A stretch of 19,460 nt of DNA. It comes from Opitutaceae bacterium. Its GTDB lineage: Bacteria > Verrucomicrobiota > Verrucomicrobiia > Opitutales > Opitutaceae. Numbering within the stretch: the stretch's first letter is position 1; each line of letters starts with the position of its first letter. The notes beneath the pieces are model-generated. The model saw only the letters and a list, made by a program, of their open reading frames with translations. It was not told the DNA's origin and ran no database searches. Below are positions 1-6,419 of this stretch, piece by piece. The stretch covers positions 1 through 19,460 of the forward strand of contig SYDD01000107.1 of the NCBI GenBank assembly GCA_005786775.1. The letters run 5' to 3'. A program made the position numbers and the translations under genes.

Positions 1-208
1 CATCCTTCGCTCTGCGAGCTTCGGATGGCGCGGCCATCCTGCGGAGAGCCCCCGAAGCACCCTGGATGATCGCTCGCGCCGGCGAAGGATGCCCTGCGTA
101 GCCTCGGCGCGGAAGGGCCGCGCCCTGCGTAGCTTTAGCGAAGCAGGGACGACTTCGTGGCCTCGGCGCAGCAGGAACCGTGTCCTGCGAAGCTTCAGCG
201 CAGCAGGA
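1..208. repeat. Cluster of REP-like short palindromes
   Basis: Several small inverted repeats share a core of the form TAGCTTCAGCGAA. The clearest are 123-148 (arms CCCTGC/GCAGGG, core GTAGCTTTAGCGAA), 183-208 (arms TCCTGC/GCAGGA, core GAAGCTTCAGCGCA) and 91-118 (arms GCCCT/AGGGC, core GTAGCCTCGGCGCG). A degenerate unit lies around 150-176, and 1-27 carries the same type of core on the other strand between CATCC and GGATG. Arms differ between copies but stay complementary, which argues for selection on the hairpin. An outer 10-bp perfect inverted repeat joins 1-10 to 82-91. The array stops at the stop codon of the TonB receptor gene, so it may end that transcript. No gene was seen here, and the left edge is cut by the window. 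Similarity to REP elements moved by RAYT transposases is inference. Confidence 0.7.
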
Positions 209-3163
209 TCAAAACCGCCCGTTCACGCCGGCGGTCACGGTCACGAAGTTGTACAAGGTCCGCTGCGCGCGCTCCTTGCGGCCGCGGTACCACGCCTGCG
301 GCTCGTTGAACAGGTTCGCCACGTCCAGGCTCAGGTTCACCGCCGGATTCACCTGGTAGCCCACGCCCAGATTCACGGTCTTCATCGAATTGCGGTACAA
401 GTGCAGCGCCGCGCTGGTCGCGTTGAAGGCCGTGATGTACTCGCCCGTGAAGTTGTACAACACCCGCGCCGTCAGGCCGCGATGCCGCCACGAGAGCGAG
501 GCGTTCGCCGCGTGCGGGATGAACCCCTGCACCTCCCGCCGCGTCAGGTACCGGCCCTCGTCAAAGAGCCCGTGCGCGTCGATCCACGTGTAGTTGAACG
601 ACCCCGCGAGCCCCCGCAGCAGCCCCGGCAGAAAGGTGAACTGCTGGCGGTAGCTGAACTCCCACCCCTGCGCCACCGCGGTGCCGCCATTCACGGACGA
701 GCGCTCCGTCCAACCCGCGTACTCCCCCTCATAGCCGTTGTCCGCCCCACCCGGGATGATCCGCAGGTCCTGGTTCTCAATGATGTAGTCGCGGATCTCC
801 TTGTGGAACCAGCCGACCGACAGCTGGCCCACGGGCTCAAAGTAATACTCGAGCGAAACGTCCCAGTTGCGCGCCGACTGGGGCCGCAGGCCGGGATTGG
901 AGACGGTCACGCGCTGGTTGGTCTCGTCGGGCGTCTCCGCGGGCAGGAAGGTCGACGGCGCCGGCCGGCCGAAGCTGGTGCTGTAACTCGCGCGCAGCTT
1001 CAGGCCGGGCGTCAGATCGTGCGTCGCGTGCAGGCTGGGGAACGCCTGCCGGTACCCGCGCCGCAGCGAACGGAAGTTATTCTCGTAATCGCGGCGCGCC
1101 GCCCCCGCCGGATCGGCTGTCTGCTGGGCCACGGAGCTCAGGACGCGCGCCCGGACCCAGCCGCGGCTGGTGACGAGGGTGTCCTCCAGACGCACCCCGC
1201 CGAGGAAGCCGGTGCGCCCCGCCCAGCCCTCGCGGCCGAGGCGCCCCTGCGCCATCCCGTAGACCGCCTGCGCCCGCTCGACGTACCCGCGGGTCGCCGT
1301 GAACTTCTGGCTCTCGTGGTAATACAGGTCCTCCCGCCACGCCGCGGGGTCGCGCGGGCGCCGGTTGTTCATAAACATATGCGACTGCCAGCGCGGCAGG
1401 CGCAGGCCCGTGCCGCGGGCGTAGTGGCCGAGCAGGGCCGGATCGGGCGCGAGCGGGCCGCCGCCGATGTAGCTCCAGCGGTGGTTGTCCTTGCCCCACG
1501 CGTCGAACTCCTCCTCGCGCCAGGACACCCCGGCCTTGAGGAACAACGGCACCGCCACCGGCACCTCATAGCGCGCGTTGGCCCGCGCCTGGGTCATCAG
1601 CCGGTCAATCTGGTTGTTGGTGTTGGTGAGGCCGTTGGCGGTCGGGCGGTAATTATCAGGGTTGAGGAAGTCCGGCCCGCCGTTGGCCAGCAACCGCGGG
1701 TACATCGGGTCGTCCGTCCGCTCGAGGATCCAGCCCGCGCCGGCCAGGCGCATCGTCAGCGCGCCCGCCGTGCCCTGCCCGGTGTTGAGGTTCGTGTACC
1801 CGATGCCCCCGGTGTAATCGATCTGCCAGCGCCCGAACTCGTGCTCCGCCCCGAGGTCGACCTTGCGGGTCCGCACGTAGAAATTGAGCGGGCCGTCCAT
1901 CAGGACGTCGAGGTTGGCGGCCGCCACGGGGCGCACCACGGTGACCCGCCCGTTGAAGAGCCCGGGGACGACGCCGGTGGTGGTGGCGTTGGGCACGGTG
2001 TTGGCGTTGCCGGTGAAGGCGCGCACCTCCATCCGCCGCCGGTGCCGCTCGAAGTTGTCGTTGGCGAGAAGCGTCACCGAGAACCGCGTCTCGGGCGACC
2101 AGCGGTAGTCCGCGCGCAGGTTGGCGCTGGTCTGCTTGCGGTTGTTGATGTTGTCCCACTGGCGGAAGTCCCAGACGAAGGCCTCGGGATTGAGGGTGTT
2201 CTGGTAATCCAGGGTGGTGCTAGCGCCGCCGACGGCGTTCTCGCTGTAGAACAGGTTCAGCGCGACCCCGAGGTTCCGCTGCCCGCCGAACACATCGAAC
2301 AGCTGCTGGTGGGCGAGCGTGGCCAGCGGGTGGGCGCGGTGCTGCTCGCGGGTCGGCGTCTGCTCGAAGAACGAGGGGGCCACGCGGGCGGTGAGGCTAT
2401 AGGTGGTGCGGCGCGGCTCCCGCATGCTCAGCGGCGAACGGGTCTTCAGGTTGATCGTGCCCCCGAGGGAGTCCGCGCCCTTGTCCGGGGTGTGGCCCTT
2501 GGTCAGCTCCAGCGCCTCGAACATCGTGCCGGTGACGCTCTGGAGCTGGAAGGTGCGGTTGAGGTTCACGCTCGGCAGGCCGCCGCCGTCGATGGTGACG
2601 GAATTCAGCTGGGGATCCATCCCGCGGATGTTGAACCAGTAGGCGAGGCCCTCGTCGGTGGGGCTGCCGGCGACGCCGGGCAGGCGCATCACCACCTCGC
2701 CCGCGCTGAGGTTGGGCAGGTTGCCGAAGGAATCCATCGCCACGACGTTCTTCACGTTCTCGGCATTGCGCTGGAGGGTCAGCGCGGCGGCATCACCCTC
2801 GCGTTCCCCGGTGACCTTGAAGGCGTCGAGCCGGTAGATGGCCGTGGTGAGGTCGAAGTTGCGTTCCACCCGGGCGCCGGCCGCGGCGGCGACACTCGCG
2901 CGCGCGGTATCGAGACCGAGGTAGGAGACCACCAACGCGTGCGTCCCGGCGGGCAGGCCGGCCAGCACGTAGCGGCCGGTGCCGTCGGTAAAGGCCACGC
3001 GGCCGAGGGCGGGCACCTCGACCCGGGCCCCCTCGAGCAGGTTGCCGGTGGCGGCGTTGCTGACCGAGCCGGTGACGACCGCGTCAGCCGCCCGCGCGGC
3101 GGCGGCGAGAACGAGCAGGAACAACGGGAGGAGCCGGGTGCGAAGGGGGAAGGCAGCGAGCAT
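209..3163 (-). CDS. TonB-dependent outer-membrane receptor
   Basis: This encodes a 984-residue outer-membrane receptor that should import a scarce substrate using TonB/ExbBD energy. The start at 3163 is preferred because a signal peptide follows at once (residues 1-25, ending A-R-A before ADA). The longer in-frame extension to 3319 has no such property. After the signal comes a carboxypeptidase-regulatory-like beta domain (about 29-105, with the TDGTGRYVLAGLPAG type motif), a TonB-box-like stretch LDAFKVTG (about 112-119), a plug domain (about 128-235, containing FNIRGMDPQLNSVTIDGG) and a long beta-barrel ending in Phe, as outer-membrane barrels usually do. The architecture resembles the expanded SusC-like and CirA-like receptors of Opitutaceae. 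No SusD-like partner is adjacent, so the substrate cannot be named. The gene is downstream of dnaJ on the same strand but 239 bp away, so it is probably a separate unit. Confidence 0.93.
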   Translation of the reverse strand: MLAAFPLRTRLLPLFLLVLAAAARAADAVVTGSVSNAATGNLLEGARVEVPALGRVAFTDGTGRYVLAGLPAGTHALVVSYLGLDTARASVAAAAGARVERNFDLTTAIYRLDAFKVTGEREGDAAALTLQRNAENVKNVVAMDSFGNLPNLSAGEVVMRLPGVAGSPTDEGLAYWFNIRGMDPQLNSVTIDGGGLPSVNLNRTFQLQSVTGTMFEALELTKGHTPDKGADSLGGTINLKTRSPLSMREPRRTTYSLTARVAPSFFEQTPTREQHRAHPLATLAHQQLFDVFGGQRNLGVALNLFYSENAVGGASTTLDYQNTLNPEAFVWDFRQWDNINNRKQTSANLRADYRWSPETRFSVTLLANDNFERHRRRMEVRAFTGNANTVPNATTTGVVPGLFNGRVTVVRPVAAANLDVLMDGPLNFYVRTRKVDLGAEHEFGRWQIDYTGGIGYTNLNTGQGTAGALTMRLAGAGWILERTDDPMYPRLLANGGPDFLNPDNYRPTANGLTNTNNQIDRLMTQARANARYEVPVAVPLFLKAGVSWREEEFDAWGKDNHRWSYIGGGPLAPDPALLGHYARGTGLRLPRWQSHMFMNNRRPRDPAAWREDLYYHESQKFTATRGYVERAQAVYGMAQGRLGREGWAGRTGFLGGVRLEDTLVTSRGWVRARVLSSVAQQTADPAGAARRDYENNFRSLRRGYRQAFPSLHATHDLTPGLKLRASYSTSFGRPAPSTFLPAETPDETNQRVTVSNPGLRPQSARNWDVSLEYYFEPVGQLSVGWFHKEIRDYIIENQDLRIIPGGADNGYEGEYAGWTERSSVNGGTAVAQGWEFSYRQQFTFLPGLLRGLAGSFNYTWIDAHGLFDEGRYLTRREVQGFIPHAANASLSWRHRGLTARVLYNFTGEYITAFNATSAALHLYRNSMKTVNLGVGYQVNPAVNLSLDVANLFNEPQAWYRGRKERAQRTLYNFVTVTAGVNGRF

Positions 3164-3402
3164 TGGGGATGCGGGGTGTAACGGGGTATGAACCGAGAGC
3201 CGGTAAGGCTGAAACTCCGGCGCGGAGGCTGAGCCTCCCGGCCGCTCGCGGCAAGCGCGGGGCTGCGGCGAGGGCACTGCGCTGGCCGTTGCCCCGATTG
3301 ACCTGGCCAACCCTCCCATTCCCGCCAGGCGGGGAAGGATTCCCCGGCTACCCCAAAGCGCCGTACGCGGGGCCTGTGCCCGAGGATGAGCCCCCGCCCG
3401 GC
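3164..3402. other. Intergenic gap between dnaJ and the TonB receptor gene
   Basis: This 239-bp gap should hold the end of the dnaJ transcript and the promoter and leader of the receptor gene. Two small palindromes are visible: GGAGGC-TGA-GCCTCC at 3224-3238 and a GC hairpin at 3319-3336. No convincing small gene, riboswitch or sigma-70 promoter was recognised. No Shine-Dalgarno sequence precedes the receptor start; the bases before the ATG read CCCCA. Confidence 0.5.
3319..3336 (-). terminator. Possible terminator hairpin after dnaJ
   Basis: TTCCCGCC and GGCGGGGAA form an inverted repeat around a single central base, with one bulged G. It starts 67 bp past the dnaJ stop codon on the minus strand. 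A competing hairpin GGGGA/TCCCC overlaps it at 3331-3345. There is no T-run, so intrinsic termination is only a possibility. Confidence 0.3.
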
Positions 3403-4557
3403 TCAGAAGAACTTCTTCGCCTTCTCGAAAAAGGAACGTGAGGTCGGCTCGTTGGCGTCGCCGCTCACCTTCGCGAACTCCTCCAAGATCCGCCGCTGGT
3501 CCGCGGTCAGGCTCGTCGGCACCTCCACCTGCACGCGCACCAGCTGGTCGCCCGTGGTGCCCCCGCGCAGACTCGGCATCCCCTTACCCCGCAGGCGGAA
3601 GGTCGTCCCGCTCTGGGTCCCCGGCGCGACCTTCAGCGAGGCCCGGCCCGACAAGGTCGGCACCTCGATGGTCCCACCCAGCGCCGCATAGGTGAACTTG
3701 ATCGGGATGTCGCAGTACAGGTCATCCCCCTGCCGCTCGAACAGCTCGTGCTCCTTCACGGTCAAGACAATGTACAGGTCACCCGCAGAACCACCCGCCA
3801 CGCCCGCCTCGCCGTTGCCCGTCGACCGCAGGCGCGAACCCGTGTCGACGCCCGGCGGGATGCGCACGTGGATCTTGGTGTTCTTCGCCACGCGGCCCTC
3901 GCCCTTGCAGCCCGTGCAGGGCTTCTCGATCCGCGAGCCGGCCCCACCGCAGGACGGACAGGTCTGGGTGAAGGTGATGATGCCGCCCGAGCGCCGCACC
4001 TGGCCGGAACCCCGGCAGGTGACGCAGTTGACGCGCCGCGAACCCGGCTCCGCGCCGGAACCGTCGCAACGCTCGCAGGCCATCGCCTTGCGGAAGGAGA
4101 TCTCCTTCTCCACGCCGCGGGCCGCCTCCTCGAGGGTGATCTCCAGGTCGTAGCGGAGGTCAGAACCGTCCTGCCCACCCTGACCGCCGCCCTGGCCCTG
4201 GCCACCGAACATCTCCTCGAAGATGCCGCCGCCCCCGCGCTGGCCGAAGACCTCGCGGAAGATGTCGAAAGGATCGTGGAACCCGCCCGCCCCCGCGCCG
4301 CCGCCCGGTCCGCGCGGCACCCCGCCTCCACCCTCGAACGCCGCCGCGCCATAACGGTCGTACGCCGCCCGCTTCTCGGGATCGTTCAGCACCTCGTAGG
4401 CGTGCGAGACCTTCTTGAACATCTCCTCGGCCTGCTTGTTGCCGGGATTCTTGTCGGGATGGTACTGCACCGCCTTCTTGCGGTACGCCTTCTTCAGTTC
4501 CTCCGCGGTGACCCCGCGCTCCACCCCCAGCAGTTGGTAATAGTCGTCCTGCGCCAT
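3403..4557 (-). CDS. dnaJ: Chaperone protein DnaJ (Hsp40)
   Basis: This is the 384-residue co-chaperone that delivers unfolded clients to DnaK and stimulates its ATPase in the cytoplasm. All family parts are present. The J domain has HPD at residues 33-35. The Gly/Phe-rich linker spans about 75-130. The zinc-binding region holds four CxxCxGxG motifs, starting at Cys161, Cys178, Cys200 and Cys214. The beta-sandwich substrate-binding C-terminal domain ends in KKFF. The length is normal for DnaJ. The start is the only sensible ATG, 10 bp after the grpE stop codon, so the two are almost certainly one operon (grpE-dnaJ). The start is preceded by CCCCCT rather than a Shine-Dalgarno sequence. dnaK is not in the window. 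Confidence 0.98.
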   Translation of the reverse strand: MAQDDYYQLLGVERGVTAEELKKAYRKKAVQYHPDKNPGNKQAEEMFKKVSHAYEVLNDPEKRAAYDRYGAAAFEGGGGVPRGPGGGAGAGGFHDPFDIFREVFGQRGGGGIFEEMFGGQGQGGGQGGQDGSDLRYDLEITLEEAARGVEKEISFRKAMACERCDGSGAEPGSRRVNCVTCRGSGQVRRSGGIITFTQTCPSCGGAGSRIEKPCTGCKGEGRVAKNTKIHVRIPPGVDTGSRLRSTGNGEAGVAGGSAGDLYIVLTVKEHELFERQGDDLYCDIPIKFTYAALGGTIEVPTLSGRASLKVAPGTQSGTTFRLRGKGMPSLRGGTTGDQLVRVQVEVPTSLTADQRRILEEFAKVSGDANEPTSRSFFEKAKKFF

Positions 4558-4567
4558 AGGGGGAAGA

Positions 4568-5119
4568 TTACTTGGCCGGGCCGCTCGAGACCATCACGGA
4601 AGCGGGCCGCAGCAGCCGGCCGTTGAGACTGTAGCCCACCCGGACCACCGCCGCGACGTGCTCGGCCGGTTGGTCCGAAGGCTGGTGCGCGATCGCCTCG
4701 TGCTGGTGGGGATCGAAGGCCTGCCCCAGCGGGCTGATCTCCTTCAGGCCGTGGTTGGCGAGCGCCGTCCGCAGCTGCCCGAGCACCATCTCGACGCCGT
4801 TGACGAGGGACTTCAGGTCCGCGGCGGGCTGGCGCGCGGCGCTGATCGCCATCGCAAGGGTATCCATGACCGGGAAAATATCCTCGAGCACGCGGCCGGT
4901 CGCGGCCACGCGGAGATCGTCCTTCTCGCGGACGACCCGGCGGCGGAAGTTCTCGAGGTCGGCGGCGGCACGCAGGAAACGGTCGAGGTTGGCCGCGGCC
5001 TCGACCTTGGCGGCCGCCAGCTGCGCGGCGGCGTCCGTGGTCTCGGGCTTCGCCTCCGCGGCGGGCGGCGGCGGCGGGACGGCGGACTCGGGCGGAACAG
5101 GTGCGGCGGGCTCAGGCAT
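4568..5119 (-). CDS. grpE: Nucleotide exchange factor GrpE
   Basis: This encodes the DnaK nucleotide exchange factor, which releases ADP from DnaK in the Hsp70 cycle. The chosen ATG at 5119 gives 183 residues, typical for GrpE. It has an acidic/proline/alanine-rich N-terminus, a long alpha-helical dimerisation region (A-A-D-L-E-N-F-R-R-R type motif near the middle) and the C-terminal beta domain with the family signature around FDPHQHEAI and VVRVGYSLNGRLLRPASVMVS. An in-frame ATG at 5197 would add 26 Cys/Ala-rich residues. I disfavour it because GrpE homology begins later, but it cannot be excluded. dnaJ follows after 10 bp. No CIRCE element (TTAGCACTC-N9-GAGTGCTAA) is visible upstream, though another inverted repeat is (5206-5229). 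Confidence 0.95.
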   Translation of the reverse strand: MPEPAAPVPPESAVPPPPPAAEAKPETTDAAAQLAAAKVEAAANLDRFLRAAADLENFRRRVVREKDDLRVAATGRVLEDIFPVMDTLAMAISAARQPAADLKSLVNGVEMVLGQLRTALANHGLKEISPLGQAFDPHQHEAIAHQPSDQPAEHVAAVVRVGYSLNGRLLRPASVMVSSGPAK

Positions 5120-5205
5120 GGACGAAAAGCCTAGGAGAGAACACGCGGCCGCGCCGGACTTCAAGCCGCACTTCGCCTCGGCGGGGCTCTCACCCATGCC
5201 AACTC

Positions 5206-5229
5206 GGCGATCGTTGGGTAACGGTCGCC
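5206..5229. promoter_or_regulatory. Inverted repeat upstream of grpE
   Basis: GGCGATCGTT-GGGT-AACGGTCGCC forms a 10-bp stem (one G-T wobble) with a 4-base loop. It ends 87 bp before the chosen grpE start and only 9 bp before the alternative ATG at 5197. It could be an operator or leader hairpin of the chaperone operon, or part of the manA 3' end. There is no T-tract after it on the minus strand, so it is a poor terminator. The function is inferred from position only. Confidence 0.4.
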
Positions 5230-5281
5230 TCCTGGCCTTGGTTCAGAGCCCTCCTCCGATCGCTCGCCCTTGCATGCCTGC

Positions 5282-5338
5282 GGCGTCTATGGACGCCACG
5301 GAAAGCCCAGTCCGCGCCCTGCACCCCTTGCGCCTTTT
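5282..5338 (-). repeat. 57-bp dispersed intergenic element, copy A
   Basis: Read on the minus strand, this begins AAAAGGCGCAAGGGG and ends GTGGCGTCCATAGACGCC. Both ends are identical to the element at 9825-9881, with exactly the same 57-bp length. The middle 24 bases match at only 11 positions (44 of 57 overall). The 3' end is itself a palindrome, GGCGTC/GACGCC. It lies just after the manA stop codon in the manA-grpE gap. Confidence 0.75.
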
Positions 5339-5364
5339 GCGGCCCTACCCGCCTGTTCCGCGGC

Positions 5365-6321
5365 TCAGCCCGCGAAATTCTCTGTCACCAGCACCGTCGC
5401 CCCAGTGGGGGCCGTCAGCACGAACGCCCCCGCATACGGCGCGAGCACGTTGTCACCCCGCCGCAGCGGCTCGCCCGCGCCCTCCAGCCGGCCGGCCACC
5501 ACGCTCAGGATCCGCGGCTGCTCACCCGCGGCCAGCGTCAGGCGTGCGCCCGGCGCCAGCGCCACCCGGCGCAGCCGGAACTCCGGGGCCTCCGCCAGCA
5601 CCGCGGACCCCGGCGCCGCCCGCCGCGGCCGCGGCTCGACGTCGTCCCAGAGGATCGAGCGCAGCGACTCCTCCACGTGCAGTTGCCGCGGCCGGCCGTC
5701 GAGGCCCACGCGGCCCCAATCGTAGACCCGGTAGGTGGTATCGGAATTCTGCTGGATCTCGAGGATCAGGTTGCCGCCGTCGATTGCGTGCAGCTGGCCG
5801 CTCCGCACCAAAATCGAATCTCCTGCGGCCACCGGAAACCGGTGCACGCACTCCTCCAGCGTCCCCGCGGCCAGGGCAGCGGCGAAGGCCTCGCGGGTGA
5901 TGCCGCGGCGCAGGCCTACGATGAGGTGCGCGCCCGGCTGGCACTCGGCCAGGTACCAATTCTCCGTCTTCGGCTCGCCCCGGAGCTCGCCGGCCACGGC
6001 AGCCGGCGGGTGGACCTGTAGGCTCAGCCGCTCGCGGCAATCGAGCCACTTGACCAAAATCGGGAACGGCCGCGCGGCCGCCCATCCCGGCCCCATCACG
6101 CCCGCGGGATCCGCCGCGATCACCGCGCGCAGCGACTGGCCGTCCCAGGGCCCACCGAGGATCCGAGATTGGGCCTCGGGGCGGTCGACCAGTTCCCAGC
6201 TTTCGCCGATCGGCCGGTCGTCGGCGGGCAGCGCGCGGCCCAGGACGGTGGCGAGGGCGCGTCCGCCCCAGACGCGTTCCTGGTAGAGCGGGGTAAAGCG
6301 GAAGAGGGGGAGCGGCGGCAT
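5365..6321 (-). CDS. manA: Mannose-6-phosphate isomerase, type I (ManA)
   Basis: This encodes a zinc enzyme that interconverts mannose 6-phosphate and fructose 6-phosphate, feeding GDP-mannose synthesis or mannose catabolism. The product is 318 residues, the short bacterial type I form. Expected zinc ligands are visible: Gln102 and His104 in SLQVHPP, Glu120 in PKTENWYL, and His178 in SGQLHAI. The catalytic Arg is Arg198 in TYRVYDW. The N-terminal motif Y-x-E-R-x-W-G-G and the GESWEL motif fit the family. The ATG at 6321 is chosen over a TTG one codon upstream. The gene is divergent from ftsK across 98 bp and is the first gene of the minus-strand block. There are no sugar-nucleotide genes next to it, so its physiological direction is open. 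Confidence 0.95.
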   Translation of the reverse strand: MPPLPLFRFTPLYQERVWGGRALATVLGRALPADDRPIGESWELVDRPEAQSRILGGPWDGQSLRAVIAADPAGVMGPGWAAARPFPILVKWLDCRERLSLQVHPPAAVAGELRGEPKTENWYLAECQPGAHLIVGLRRGITREAFAAALAAGTLEECVHRFPVAAGDSILVRSGQLHAIDGGNLILEIQQNSDTTYRVYDWGRVGLDGRPRQLHVEESLRSILWDDVEPRPRRAAPGSAVLAEAPEFRLRRVALAPGARLTLAAGEQPRILSVVAGRLEGAGEPLRRGDNVLAPYAGAFVLTAPTGATVLVTENFAG

Positions 6322-6419
6322 CAAAAGGCCTTAAAAGGCGGGCGGGGCAGGGGGATTTGCGTTTGACCGGCCGGGCGGATGGCCTCGGATTCGCTACCTG
6401 CCCGATCCGTCGGAGCCAA

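Noticed and set aside
89..3181. A 1030-codon open frame on the plus strand opposite the TonB receptor gene
   Set aside because: It is antisense to a gene with a full set of family features. Its translation is rich in Arg, Gly, Val and His with no domain, as expected for a mirror frame in GC-rich coding sequence.
3164..3402. A cobalamin or other riboswitch upstream of the TonB receptor gene
   Set aside because: No riboswitch consensus (for example the cobalamin B12-box) was seen; only short GC palindromes are present.
5120..5364. CIRCE heat-shock operator before grpE
   Set aside because: Neither TTAGCACTC nor its complement is present. The inverted repeat found there has an unrelated sequence and a 4-base spacer.
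6322..6419. Sigma-70 promoter for ftsK at TTGACC (6363-6368)
   Set aside because: There is no acceptable -10 hexamer at 16-18 bp spacing; the nearest candidate is too far away and poorly matched.
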